Below are positions 26,396 to 34,672 of a stretch of DNA of 64,000 nt, piece after piece (the stretch's first letter is position 1; each line of letters begins with the position of its first letter). The translations under genes were made by a program, and so were the position numbers. The DNA is from Cellulosimicrobium cellulans (GTDB lineage Bacteria; Actinomycetota; Actinomycetes; Actinomycetales; Cellulomonadaceae): contig NZ_VEGH01000006.1 in NCBI RefSeq assembly GCF_007679345.1, forward strand, positions 240,846 to 304,845. Reading direction: 5' to 3'. The notes below the pieces were generated by a model, which was not told where the DNA came from, searched no databases, and saw nothing but the letters and a program-made list of their open reading frames with translations.

Positions 26396-28111
26396 TCAGG
26401 CCAGCGCGGTCCGCAGCACGTCGAGCGGCAGCGCGCCCATGCCGAGCGCCCGCGCGTGGAACGCCCGCAGGTCGAACGCCTCGCCGCGGGCCTGCGCGGA
26501 GTCGCGGGCGCCGTCGCGGATCTGCTCCCAGATCCGCTGGCCGATCTTGTACGACGGCGCCTGGCCGGGCCAGCCCAGGTACCGGTTCAGCTCGAACCGG
26601 ATGAACTGCTCGGGCATGTTCACGTTGGCCCGCAGGAACTCCCAGGCCTTGTCGGCGTCCCAGGTGCCGCCGCCCCAGCGCTCCGGCGCCTCGAGGCCGA
26701 GGTGCACGCCGAGGTCCAGCACCACGCGGGCCGCGCGCATCCGCTGCCCGTCGAGCATCCCGAGCCGGTCGCCCGGGTCGTCCAGGTGCCCCAGGTCCGC
26801 CATCAGGCGCTCGGCGTACAGGGCCCAGCCCTCGCCGTGGCCGGACACCCAGCACGCCAGCCGGCGCCAGGAGTTCAGCTGGGCGCGGTTGAAGACGGCC
26901 TGGCCGATCTGGAGGTGGTGGCCCGGGACGCCCTCGTGGAAGACGGTCGTCTTCTCGCGCCAGGTGTTGAACGTGGTGACCTCCGGCGGCACCGACCACC
27001 ACATCCGGCCGGGCCGGCTGAAGTCGTCGGACGGGCCGGTGTAGTAGATCCCGCCGTTCTGGGTCGGGGCGATCCGGCACTCGAGGGTGCGGATGGCGTC
27101 CGGGATGGTGAAGTGCACGCCGTCGAGCGCGGCGACCGCGGCGTCGGACGTCTCCTGCATCCAGCGCTGCAGCGCCTCGGTGCCCTCGAGCCGGCGGGAG
27201 GGGTCGGCGTCGAGCGCGGCCACGGCCTGCTCGACGGTCGCGCCCGGGCCGGCGATCTCGGCGGCGACGGCCTCCTGCTCGGCGACGACGCGGGCGAGCT
27301 CCTCGAGCCCCCACTGGTAGGTCTCGTCCAGGTCGACGGTCGCGCCGAGGAAGTACCGGGACCACAGCGCGTAGCGCTCGCGGCCGGCGGCGTCGGCCTC
27401 GGGCGCCTGCGGGGCGAGCTCGTCGCGCAGGAAGGTCACCAGGTCGGCGTACGTCTGCCGGGCGGCCTCGGCGCCGCGCTCCAGGTCGGCGCGCAGCGCG
27501 TCGCCCCCGGCCTCGACGGCCGCGGCGGCCTCGGGGCCGGCGACGAACGACGTGAAGAACGACGAGGACGGGTCGGCCAGCTCCTCGGCCTGCGCGATCG
27601 CCTCGCGCACCTGGCGGATCGCCGGGACCTGCCCGCGGGAGGCCGCCAGGCGCAGCGACTCGACGTAGCCCGCGCCGGAATTCGGCAGGCCCGCCAGGCG
27701 CTGGGCGATCGTCGACCAGGCGTCGGGGCCGTCCGTGGCCATGATGTCGAACACGTCCCGCATGCCCTGGACGGGCGAGGCGATGACGTTCAGGTCGGCG
27801 AGGGTCTCCCCGGCGGCGTCCAGCTCGAGGTGCAGGCCGAGGCGCTCGCGCATCGCGGCGAGCGTGATCGCGTCCACCTCGTCGGCCGGGGCCAGGCCGT
27901 CCAGCTGCGCCAGCGTCGCGCGGGTCGCGTCGGCGCGGGCCTCGTGGCCGGCGGGGGACAGGTCGGTGACCTCGTGGTCGTGGCCCGGGACGCCCAGCGC
28001 GGTCGCGTCGAACGGGTCCAGGGCGGCGTAGGTGGAGACGTAGGCGTCGGCGACGGCGTCGATGGGCGTCGCGGGGCGCTGCGGCGCCCCGGTGGTGTCA
28101 GGAGTGCTCAC
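26396..28111 (-). CDS. DUF885 family protein (putative metallopeptidase-like)
   Basis: The 571-residue protein is a member of the DUF885 family. The motif VFHEGVPGHHLQIGQ matches the HExxGHHxQ zinc-binding pattern of this group, which is related in layout to M32-type and collagenase-like peptidases. A C-terminal RFELNRYLGWPGQAPSYKIG segment is also typical. There is no signal peptide, so it is probably cytoplasmic. GTG 28111 lies 7 nt after TAGGGT (28124-28119), the leaderless arrangement. It is downstream of accE on the same strand but has its own promoter. Function beyond hydrolase is not established. Confidence 0.85.
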   Translation of the reverse strand: MSTPDTTGAPQRPATPIDAVADAYVSTYAALDPFDATALGVPGHDHEVTDLSPAGHEARADATRATLAQLDGLAPADEVDAITLAAMRERLGLHLELDAAGETLADLNVIASPVQGMRDVFDIMATDGPDAWSTIAQRLAGLPNSGAGYVESLRLAASRGQVPAIRQVREAIAQAEELADPSSSFFTSFVAGPEAAAAVEAGGDALRADLERGAEAARQTYADLVTFLRDELAPQAPEADAAGRERYALWSRYFLGATVDLDETYQWGLEELARVVAEQEAVAAEIAGPGATVEQAVAALDADPSRRLEGTEALQRWMQETSDAAVAALDGVHFTIPDAIRTLECRIAPTQNGGIYYTGPSDDFSRPGRMWWSVPPEVTTFNTWREKTTVFHEGVPGHHLQIGQAVFNRAQLNSWRRLACWVSGHGEGWALYAERLMADLGHLDDPGDRLGMLDGQRMRAARVVLDLGVHLGLEAPERWGGGTWDADKAWEFLRANVNMPEQFIRFELNRYLGWPGQAPSYKIGQRIWEQIRDGARDSAQARGEAFDLRAFHARALGMGALPLDVLRTALA

Positions 28112-28118
28112 CCGGTCG

Positions 28119-28124
28119 ACCCTA
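28119..28124 (-). promoter_or_regulatory. Leaderless -10 box of the DUF885 gene
   Basis: Reverse strand TAGGGT, 7 nt, GTG 28111, with CTGACG about 18 bp further upstream as a possible -35. Confidence 0.6.
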
Positions 28125-28144
28125 CCCGCGGCCCGGTCGGCGCG

Positions 28145-28381
28145 TCAGCGCAGGCTGCGCCGCCACGCGTCCGGCCCGGTGCGCCACGCGCCGCGGGCGC
28201 CGGGCAGCGAGCGGGCGCGGTCGCCCCAGGCCGGGCGGGGCAGCCCGTCCTCGGCCGCGTCGTCGTCCCCGGGCACCGACGCGGCCACCAGCCCGGCGAC
28301 CAGCGCGGCGAGCTCGACGTCGTCCGGGGTGCCGCGGACCACCTGGACGTGCGGCAGCACCACGCCGTCCCCCGCGCTCAC
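28145..28381 (-). CDS. accE: Acyl-CoA carboxylase epsilon subunit
   Basis: The 78-residue protein has the short epsilon-subunit pattern: VVRGTPDDVELAALVAGLVAA near the N-terminus and a Trp/Arg-rich tail with WRTGPDAWRRSLR. In characterised actinobacterial carboxylases this small subunit tightens the alpha-beta complex and raises activity. GTG 28381 overlaps the stop of the preceding gene in GTGA, so it is coupled to that His-rich protein and through it to accD. The length is typical for AccE. Confidence 0.85.
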   Translation of the reverse strand: MSAGDGVVLPHVQVVRGTPDDVELAALVAGLVAASVPGDDDAAEDGLPRPAWGDRARSLPGARGAWRTGPDAWRRSLR

Positions 28382-28953
28382 GACTCGCCGTCCTCGTCGT
28401 CGTCGAACGACACCGGCGCGCCCCTCGACGCGCCCCAGCCCTCGACGGTGAACCCGCTGTCGAGCAGGCGCTCGACGATCTCCGCGCCCCCGTTGTCGAC
28501 GATGCCGAGCACGGCGTCGATCGACTGGTCGTGCGGTCCCGCGGGCATGCTCACGACGAACCCGAGGTGGAACTCGTCGGTGTCCTCGTCCGCGGCGGGC
28601 GCCTCGGCGGGCGCGGCCCCGTCCTCCCAGGTCATGCCCGTGAGCTCGGAGTGCATGCCGAGGCTCTCGTGCAGCAGGTCGTACAGCCGGGCGTTCAGCC
28701 CGGAGACCCGGGACTCCAGGGCGAGCACCCGCGGGTCCTCGTCGGCCTCGGCGGCACCGAACTCGGCGCGCACGCCCGCGGCGGTGTCCACGTACTCGTG
28801 CAGCGCCGCGGCGAGACCGTCCACGACGCCGTGCATCGCCGCGGTGTCGACGCCGGGCAGCGGCTCGGGCCCGTGCGCGCCGCCGGCGTGGTCGTGCGCG
28901 TGGTCGTGGCCGTCGTGCTCGCCGGGGCCGGGCAGCAGCGGGTCGCCGGTCAC
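28378..28953 (-). CDS. His-rich protein encoded between accD and accE, unknown
   Basis: I do not recognise this 191-residue acidic protein. Residues 13-28 ([16 protein letters not shown]) form a histidine/aspartate cluster that looks able to bind metal. The middle (about 45-110) is predicted helical, with [20 protein letters not shown] possibly coiled-coil. The C-terminal part ([12 protein letters not shown] to [10 protein letters not shown]) seems to be a small alpha/beta unit with an acidic end. It overlaps accD (GTGA, 28953) and accE by 4 nt each, so the three are one translational unit. Position implies a role with the carboxylase, but this is inference. Confidence 0.75.
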   Translation of the reverse strand: MTGDPLLPGPGEHDGHDHAHDHAGGAHGPEPLPGVDTAAMHGVVDGLAAALHEYVDTAAGVRAEFGAAEADEDPRVLALESRVSGLNARLYDLLHESLGMHSELTGMTWEDGAAPAEAPAADEDTDEFHLGFVVSMPAGPHDQSIDAVLGIVDNGGAEIVERLLDSGFTVEGWGASRGAPVSFDDDEDGES

Positions 28954-30608
28954 AGCGGGATGTTCCCGTGCTTCTTGGGCGGCAGCGCCGCGCGCTTGGT
29001 CCGCAGCACGCGCAGCGCGCGCACGATCTGCGTGCGGGTCTCGGCGGGCGCGATGACGGCGTCCACGTAGCCGCGGTCCGCGGCGTCCCACGGGTTCACG
29101 ATGGCCTCCTCGTACTCGCGGGTGAGCCGGGCGCGCTCGGCCTCGACGTCCCCGCCCGCCTCGGCGACCTGCTTGAGCGCGCCGCGCTGCAGGATGTTCA
29201 CCGCACCGCCGGCGCCCATGACCGCGATCTGCGCCGTGGGCCAGGCCAGGTTCACGTCGGCGCCGAGCTGCTTCGACCCCATGACGATGTACGCGCCACC
29301 GTACGCCTTGCGGGTGATCACGGTGACCAGCGGGACGGTCGCCTCCGCGTAGGCGTAGATGAGCTTCGCGCCGCGGCGGATGATGCCGTTCCACTCCTGG
29401 TCGGTGCCGGGCAGGAAGCCCGGCACGTCCACGAACGTCAGCACCGGGATGCTGAAGGCGTCGCAGGTCCGGACGAACCGCGCGGCCTTCTCGGCGGCGT
29501 CGATGTCGAGCGTGCCGGCCATCGTCAGCGGCTGGTTCGCGACGATCCCGACCGCGTGCCCCTCGACCCGGCCGAAGCCGACCAGCACGTTCCGGGCGAA
29601 CAGCGGCTGGACCTCCAGCAGGTCGCCGTCGTCCAGCACGTGCTCCACGACGGTGCGCATGTCGTACGGCTGGTTGTCCGAGTCCGGCACCAGGGTGTCG
29701 AGCTCGAGGTCCTCGTCGGTGACGTCGAGGTCCGCCTCCTGCGGGTAGGCCGGCGGGTCGGTGAGGTTGTTCTGCGGCAGGTAGGACAGCAGCGAGCGCA
29801 CGTAGTCGAGCGCGTCGTCCTCGTCGGAGGCCAGGTAGTGGGCCACGCCGGACCGGGTGTTGTGCGTGGTCGCGCCGCCGAGCTCCTCGAAGCCGACGTC
29901 CTCGCCGGTGACCGCGCGGATCACGTCCGGGCCGGTGATGAACATGTTCGACGTGCCGTCGGCCATCACGATGAAGTCGGTGAGCGCGGGGGAGTACACC
30001 GCGCCGCCGGCCGAGGGGCCGAGGATCAGGCTGATCTGCGGGATGACGCCCGACGCGGCGACGTTGCGCCGGAAGATCTCGGCGAACTGGGTCAGGCCCG
30101 CCACGCCCTCCTGGATGCGGGCGCCGCCGCCGTCCGAGATGCCGACCAGCGGCATGCCGGTGCGCAGCGCGAGGTCCATGACCTTGGTGATCTTCTGGCC
30201 GTGCACCTCGCCGAGGCTGCCGCCGAACACCGTGAAGTCCTGCGAGTACACCGCGACCGGACGGCCGTCGACCGTGCCGTGGCCGACGACGACGCCGTCG
30301 CCCGGGACCCGCTTGGCCTCGAGGCCGAAGTTGGTCGAGCGGTGCCGCACGAACGCGTCGAGCTCGGTGAACGAGCCCGGGTCCAGCAGCTGCTCGACGC
30401 GCTCGCGGGCGGTGCGCTTGCCGCGGGCGTGCTGCTTGGCCGCCGCCGCCTCCTCGGGCTCCGTGACGGCGCGGCGGTGCCGGTCGGCGAGGTCGGCGAC
30501 CTTGGCGGCGGTGCCCGCGGGCCGGGGTGCGGCGGTCGCGGCGGGCGCCTCCGGCGCGGCGGGCTCGGGCGTGGCGGCGGGCTGGTCCGCCGGGAGCTGG
30601 TCGGTCAC
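28950..30608 (-). CDS. accD: Acyl-CoA carboxylase beta subunit (carboxyltransferase)
   Basis: The 552-residue carboxyltransferase moves CO2 from carboxybiotin to acetyl- or propionyl-CoA (AccD5/PccB type). Oxyanion-hole segments are [12 protein letters not shown] and [33 protein letters not shown] is also characteristic, and the C-terminus ends [15 protein letters not shown] as in AccD5. I start at GTG 30608 (VTDQLPAD) because TAGCCT at 30621-30616 leaves the standard 7-nt leaderless spacing. The in-frame GTG at 30614 would leave only one nucleotide. An Ala/Pro-rich tail of about 40 residues precedes the conserved domain. It heads the accD / His-rich / accE unit and is divergent from birA. 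Confidence 0.94.
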   Translation of the reverse strand: MTDQLPADQPAATPEPAAPEAPAATAAPRPAGTAAKVADLADRHRRAVTEPEEAAAAKQHARGKRTARERVEQLLDPGSFTELDAFVRHRSTNFGLEAKRVPGDGVVVGHGTVDGRPVAVYSQDFTVFGGSLGEVHGQKITKVMDLALRTGMPLVGISDGGGARIQEGVAGLTQFAEIFRRNVAASGVIPQISLILGPSAGGAVYSPALTDFIVMADGTSNMFITGPDVIRAVTGEDVGFEELGGATTHNTRSGVAHYLASDEDDALDYVRSLLSYLPQNNLTDPPAYPQEADLDVTDEDLELDTLVPDSDNQPYDMRTVVEHVLDDGDLLEVQPLFARNVLVGFGRVEGHAVGIVANQPLTMAGTLDIDAAEKAARFVRTCDAFSIPVLTFVDVPGFLPGTDQEWNGIIRRGAKLIYAYAEATVPLVTVITRKAYGGAYIVMGSKQLGADVNLAWPTAQIAVMGAGGAVNILQRGALKQVAEAGGDVEAERARLTREYEEAIVNPWDAADRGYVDAVIAPAETRTQIVRALRVLRTKRAALPPKKHGNIPL

Positions 30609-30615
30609 CCGCACG

Positions 30616-30621
30616 AGGCTA
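30616..30621 (-). promoter_or_regulatory. Leaderless -10 box that decides the accD start
   Basis: Reverse strand TAGCCT, 7 nt, GTG 30608. The alternative GTG 6 nt upstream is too close to the box to be the start. Confidence 0.6.
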
Positions 30622-30727
30622 GTGGCCGGACGCGCCGGCGGGCCTGGGCGACGGGCACGGACTCCCGCGCGCCGGGTCGTGCGAATGCGACAACGCCGCC
30701 GCGAGCCGGGCGGGCGAGGATGGGGCG

Positions 30728-31606
30728 GTGGACGACACCGACCCGCGCGCGCCGCTGCGCGTCCCCGAGCTGCGCGCCGCCCTGCTGCACCCCGCGGGGC
30801 CGCTGGGCCGGTGCGAGGTGCTGCCCGCCGCCGGCTCGACCAGCACCGAGCTGCTGGCGCGCGTCGCCGCCGATCCCGGGTGGGCCGACGGCGGGCTCCT
30901 GGTCGCCGAGCACCAGCAGGCGGGCCGCGGCCGCGCCGACCACGCCTGGACCACCCCGGCGGGCGCGGCGCTCACCCTGTCCCTGGCGGTGCGCCCCGGC
31001 GTGCCGCGCGCGCGGTGGGGCTGGCTGCCGCTGCTGACCGGGCTCGCCGTCACCCGCGCGGTGCGCGCGGCGACCGGGCTCGCGGCGGGGGTCAAGTGGC
31101 CGAACGACGTGCTGCTGCCCGCCCCGGACGGTGCCGACCTGCCCGGCTGGGGGGCGCACCGCAAGGTCGCCGGCGTCCTCGCCGAGGTCGCGCCGGCGGG
31201 GGACGCGGTGGTGCTCGGCATCGGTCTGAACGTCGACCAGGCGCCGGCCGAGCTGCCGGTGCCGAGCGCCACGTCGCTGCGCGCCGCCGGGGCGGGGGCC
31301 GTGGACCGCACGGCGCTGCTGGTGGCCGTCGTCGGGGAGGTCGTCGCGGTGGTCGAGCGCTGGCAGGACCACGACGGCGACGTCGCGGCGGCCGGGCTCG
31401 ACGCGGCCGTCGCGGACGCCTGCCTGACCCTCGGCGGCGCCGTGCGCGCGACGCTGCCCGACGGCACGGAGCTCCGCGGGGCGGCCGAGCGGATCGACCC
31501 GCAGGGCGCCCTGGTCGTGCGTGACGCGTCCGGCGCCGAGCGGGTGCTGCTCGCCGGTGACGTGCGTCACGTCCGCCCGCTCGGTGAACTAGGGTCGCAG
31601 TCGTGA
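30728..31606 (+). CDS. birA: Biotin--[acetyl-CoA-carboxylase] ligase, no DNA-binding domain
   Basis: The 292-residue ligase activates biotin with ATP and attaches it to the carrier lysine of AccA3 encoded nearby. Key motifs are the biotin/AMP loop [12 protein letters not shown] (about residue 60), VKWPNDVLL and [14 protein letters not shown], with the small SH3-like C-terminal domain. It lacks the N-terminal winged helix of E. coli BirA, so it is a class I ligase that cannot repress transcription. GTG 30728 has GAGGAT 6 nt upstream as a degenerate -10. Its 3' end contains the promoter of the cyclase gene and overlaps it by 4 nt. Confidence 0.9.
   Translation: MDDTDPRAPLRVPELRAALLHPAGPLGRCEVLPAAGSTSTELLARVAADPGWADGGLLVAEHQQAGRGRADHAWTTPAGAALTLSLAVRPGVPRARWGWLPLLTGLAVTRAVRAATGLAAGVKWPNDVLLPAPDGADLPGWGAHRKVAGVLAEVAPAGDAVVLGIGLNVDQAPAELPVPSATSLRAAGAGAVDRTALLVAVVGEVVAVVERWQDHDGDVAAAGLDAAVADACLTLGGAVRATLPDGTELRGAAERIDPQGALVVRDASGAERVLLAGDVRHVRPLGELGSQS
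31590..31595 (+). promoter_or_regulatory. Leaderless -10 box of the cyclase gene, inside birA
   Basis: TAGGGT, 7 nt, GTG 31603. The box lies within the last codons of birA, so the cyclase can be read independently of birA. Confidence 0.6.
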
Positions 31607-32664
31607 CGGACGAGGTGCAGGACGGGGTGCAGGCGGCCGCGCTGGACGCGGCGCTGCTCGGCGGCCCCCGGGCGCTGTCGCTCCGGGACCTCGCGGACCG
31701 CTCCGGGCTCGACCTGGACCTGGTGCGGCTGTACTGGCGGACGCTCGGCCTGCCGCACCCGGACGCCGACGACGTCGCGTTCACCGGCCGGGACGCCGAG
31801 GCCGTCGAGCGGGTCGCCGCGCTGCTGCGCGAGGACCAGGTGGGCCGGCGCACGATGATCTCGCTGACCCGGGCGCTCGGGCACACCAGCGACCGGCTCG
31901 CGCTGTGGCAGGTCGAGGCGCTGGTGGAGGACATGGCGACCCGGCGGGACCTCGACGACCCGGCCGCGCGGCGCGCCGTGCTCGACGAGCTGCCGCGGCT
32001 CGCGCCCGTGCTGGAGGCGCAGCTGCTGCACGCCTACCGCCGGCACCTCGCGTCCATCGCGGCCCGGTACGCCGTCGAGTTCGCGGCCGGGGGTGACGCC
32101 GGCGCCGGGACGGACCCGGCCGCGCTGCCGCTGGCGCGTGCCGTCGGGTTCGCCGACATGGTGTCGTTCACCCGCCGCACGGCCGGCCTGGGGTCCACCG
32201 ACCTGTCGGACTTCGTGCAGCGGTTCGAGACCGCGGCCCGGGACGTGGTGACCCAGTGCGGCGGCCGGGTGGTCAAGACGATCGGCGACGCGGTGCTGTT
32301 CGTGGCCGACGACGTGCGGACCGGGGCGAAGGTGGCCCTCGAGCTCGCGCGGGTGCTGGGCGGGGACCTGGACGTCGAGCGGGAGCGCGCGGCCGGCGGG
32401 ATCGCCGAGGGCGCCCGCGGCGTGACACCCGTGCGGGTCGGCGTCGTCTGGGGCCGGGTGCTCTCCCGGTTCGGCGACGTGTTCGGGCCGTCGGTCAACG
32501 TGGCGGCGCGGCTCACCGACATCGCCGACCCGAGCACCGTGCTCACCGACCCGGCGACCGCGCGGCTGCTGCTCGACGCCCCGGGGCTGCTGCTCGAGCC
32601 GCTGCCCGAGCGCGAGCTCGAGGGGATCGGGGCGCTGGCGCCGGTCCGGATCCGGCGGGCGTGA
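31603..32664 (+). CDS. Class III adenylate cyclase with N-terminal regulatory domain
   Basis: The 353-residue protein resembles M. tuberculosis Rv1264: an all-helical N-terminal regulatory domain (about 1-160) and a class III cyclase domain (about 178-350). Metal-binding aspartates are in VGFADMVSFTRR and TIGDAVLFV. The adenine-specifying lysine is in RVVKTIGD and its aspartate partner in FGDVFGPSVNVAARL, whose Asn and Arg are the transition-state residues. All are present, so it should make cAMP. In Rv1264 the helical domain makes activity pH-dependent; the same may hold here. No membrane helix is seen. It overlaps birA by 4 nt and its stop shares a base with the next start. Confidence 0.88.
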   Translation: MTDEVQDGVQAAALDAALLGGPRALSLRDLADRSGLDLDLVRLYWRTLGLPHPDADDVAFTGRDAEAVERVAALLREDQVGRRTMISLTRALGHTSDRLALWQVEALVEDMATRRDLDDPAARRAVLDELPRLAPVLEAQLLHAYRRHLASIAARYAVEFAAGGDAGAGTDPAALPLARAVGFADMVSFTRRTAGLGSTDLSDFVQRFETAARDVVTQCGGRVVKTIGDAVLFVADDVRTGAKVALELARVLGGDLDVERERAAGGIAEGARGVTPVRVGVVWGRVLSRFGDVFGPSVNVAARLTDIADPSTVLTDPATARLLLDAPGLLLEPLPERELEGIGALAPVRIRRA

Positions 32665-33095
32665 TGGCGGCGACGGTGCCCGGCGAGGGCCGCCCGGTCC
32701 GCCAGCTGCGGCTGGTGGTCGAGGCGGAGGACTACGACGCGGCGCTGGCGTTCTACCGGGACGTGCTCGGGCTCGAGCAGCTCGAGGCGTACGAGGGCGG
32801 CGACGGCGCGCACGTCGCCATCCTCGACGCCGGCCGGGCGACGCTCGAGATCGCCAACCCCGCGCAGAAGCGCCTGATCGACGACGTCGAGGTGGGCCGG
32901 CAGGTCGCTCGGCACGTGCGGGTCGCGTTCGAGGTGGCCGACACCCGGGCGACGACGCAGCGGCTGGTCGAGGACGGCGGTGCGGAGCTCGTCGCGCCGC
33001 CCACCGAGACGCCGTGGCGCTCGCTGAACGCGCGGCTCGAGGGCCCCGCCGGGCTGCAGCTCACGGTGTTCCAGGAGCTCGGCCCGGCAGACTGA
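32664..33095 (+). CDS. VOC superfamily (glyoxalase/bleomycin-resistance-like) protein
   Basis: The 143-residue protein has two beta-alpha-beta-beta-beta modules typical of the vicinal oxygen chelate fold: LRLVVEAEDYDAALAFYRDV in the first and VRVAFEVADTRATTQRLVED in the second, ending in GPAGLQLTVFQEL with a metal-type glutamate. The ligand cannot be deduced. The ATG shares its A with the cyclase stop (TGATG), so the two are coupled. The GTG 3 nt upstream is an alternative start that would overlap the cyclase further. Confidence 0.8.
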   Translation: MAATVPGEGRPVRQLRLVVEAEDYDAALAFYRDVLGLEQLEAYEGGDGAHVAILDAGRATLEIANPAQKRLIDDVEVGRQVARHVRVAFEVADTRATTQRLVEDGGAELVAPPTETPWRSLNARLEGPAGLQLTVFQELGPAD

Positions 33096-33171
33096 GCCGG
33101 GCCCGCGGCGGCGCGCCGTCGGCGCCCGGCCGGGTCCCGGTGGCGCTCGGGGCCGTGACCTGCGTAGGGGT

Positions 33172-33183
33172 CGAATCGATTCG
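33172..33183. promoter_or_regulatory. Palindrome upstream of the MFS exporter gene
   Basis: CGAATCGATTCG is a perfect 12-bp palindrome 25 bp before the ATG, in an AT-richer patch. This is the usual place for a MarR- or TetR-type operator; none is encoded adjacent. Confidence 0.4.
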
Positions 33184-33207
33184 CCCGGGGGCTGTGCGCG
33201 TGCGACG

Positions 33208-34527
33208 ATGCAGCACGAGATGAGCACCGGCGAACCCGTCCCGCACCCCGCCCGACCCTCGACGACCGCCGCGGCACCGTCGGCCGGACCCGGCCCCGCG
33301 CCCGCGTTCCGCCCCAGCGCCAAGTACGTCCTGCTGCTCGGCGTGATGACCGCCCTGCCCGCGATCACCACCGACATCTACCTGCCGTCGCTGCCCGACG
33401 TCGCGCGCGACCTGGGCACCAGCGCCGCCGCGGCCCAGCTGACGATGACGATGATGCTGGTCGGCGGCGCCGCCGGGCAGCTGGTGATCGGCCCGCTGTC
33501 CGACCGGTTCGGCCGCCGGCTGCCCGTGCTGATCGGGGTCGCGCTGCACGTCGTGACGTCGCTGCTGTGCGCGGTCGCGCCGGCGATCGTCCCGCTCATC
33601 GGGCTGCGGATGGTGCAGGGGTTCTTCAACGCCTCGGCGTCGGTGGTCGCGATGGCGGTCATCCGGGACCGGTTCGTCGGACCGGACGCCTCGCGGCTGC
33701 TGTCCCGGCTCATGCTCGTGATCGGCGTCGCCCCGCTGTTCGCGCCGAGCGTGGGCGGCCTGATCGCCGGCGAGTGGGGCTGGCGCGCCGTGTTCGTCGC
33801 GCTCGCGATTTACGGCGCGGTGCTGTGGGTCGTCGTGCTGCTCCGGCTGCCGGAGACGCTGCCCGCCGAGCGCCGGCTGCCGACCTCGCGCGGGGTGTGG
33901 CGCGGCTACGGGGTGCTGCTGAAGGACCGGCACTTCGTCGCGCTGGCGCTGCTGCCGGGCCTCGGGCTCGCGGTGCTGATGAGCTACGTCGTCGGCTCGC
34001 CGTTCGTGCTCCGGGAGGGGTACGGCCTGTCGGCCGGCCAGTTCGCGCTGATCTTCGCGATCAACGGCATCGGGCTGGTCGGTGGCGCGCAGGTCAACGC
34101 CGCGCTGGTCCGCCGGTACGCGCCCATCCAGATCATCCGGGTCGCGCTGCCGGCGTCGTTCGTGCTGGTCCTGGCGCTGCTCGTCATCGCGATCACGGGA
34201 TGGGGCGGCCTGCCCGCGCTGCTGGTGGTGCTGTTCCTGACGATGTCGCTGGTCAACTTCACGCCGCCCAACGCGTCGGCCATCGCGCTGTCCCGGCACG
34301 GCGAGCGCGCGGGCACCGCGGCGGCGTTCATCGGCGCGCTGCAGGCCGGCGTCTCGGGCGTGGTGGCGCCGCTGGTCGGCGTGCTGGGCGAGTCGGCGTG
34401 GGCGATGGCGACCGTGATGCTCGCGGGCGCGGGCGGCGCGCTCCTGGTGCTGGCGCTGGCCACGCCGGCGTACCGCCGCGGCGGCTGGACCGAGGGCGGC
34501 CTGGGCACGGCGGTCGAGACCCACTGA
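33208..34527 (+). CDS. MFS exporter, Bcr/CflA type
   Basis: The 439-residue protein has twelve hydrophobic helices after a ~40-residue Pro/Ala-rich cytoplasmic tail. LPAITTDIYLPSLPDVARDL in helix 1 and GPLSDRFGRRLPVL (motif A, loop 2-3) place it in the Bcr/CflA drug:H+ antiporter subfamily. It should export small toxic compounds; the substrate is unknown. The start at 33208 is uncertain: a second in-frame ATG lies at 33220 and neither has a good ribosome binding site. It is convergent with the aminotransferase gene across a 19-bp-period repeat element. Confidence 0.88.
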   Translation: MQHEMSTGEPVPHPARPSTTAAAPSAGPGPAPAFRPSAKYVLLLGVMTALPAITTDIYLPSLPDVARDLGTSAAAAQLTMTMMLVGGAAGQLVIGPLSDRFGRRLPVLIGVALHVVTSLLCAVAPAIVPLIGLRMVQGFFNASASVVAMAVIRDRFVGPDASRLLSRLMLVIGVAPLFAPSVGGLIAGEWGWRAVFVALAIYGAVLWVVVLLRLPETLPAERRLPTSRGVWRGYGVLLKDRHFVALALLPGLGLAVLMSYVVGSPFVLREGYGLSAGQFALIFAINGIGLVGGAQVNAALVRRYAPIQIIRVALPASFVLVLALLVIAITGWGGLPALLVVLFLTMSLVNFTPPNASAIALSRHGERAGTAAAFIGALQAGVSGVVAPLVGVLGESAWAMATVMLAGAGGALLVLALATPAYRRGGWTEGGLGTAVETH

Positions 34528-34564
34528 CGCCCGCCGGTCGCCGACCGCGAGGGCTCCCGTCCAC

Positions 34565-34672
34565 CGCGGTGGCTCCAGCCGAGCGCGGTCGCTCCAGCTG
34601 CCGCGCTCGGCGCGATCTACCGCGCTCGCCGAGAGCTGCCGCGCTCGCCGAGAGCTGCCGTGCGGCTCAGCC
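34565..34672. repeat. 19-bp-period repeat element between convergent genes
   Basis: CCGCGCTCG begins at 34601, 34620 and 34639 with a degenerate fourth unit at 34658; the last two full units (CCGCGCTCGCCGAGAGCTG) are identical. To the left CGCGGTGGCTCCAGC (34565) and CGCGGTCGCTCCAGC (34584) are also 19 bp apart, and CGAGCGCGG (34580) is the inverse of the right-hand core. The rightmost unit enters the end of the aminotransferase gene. Confidence 0.75.
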
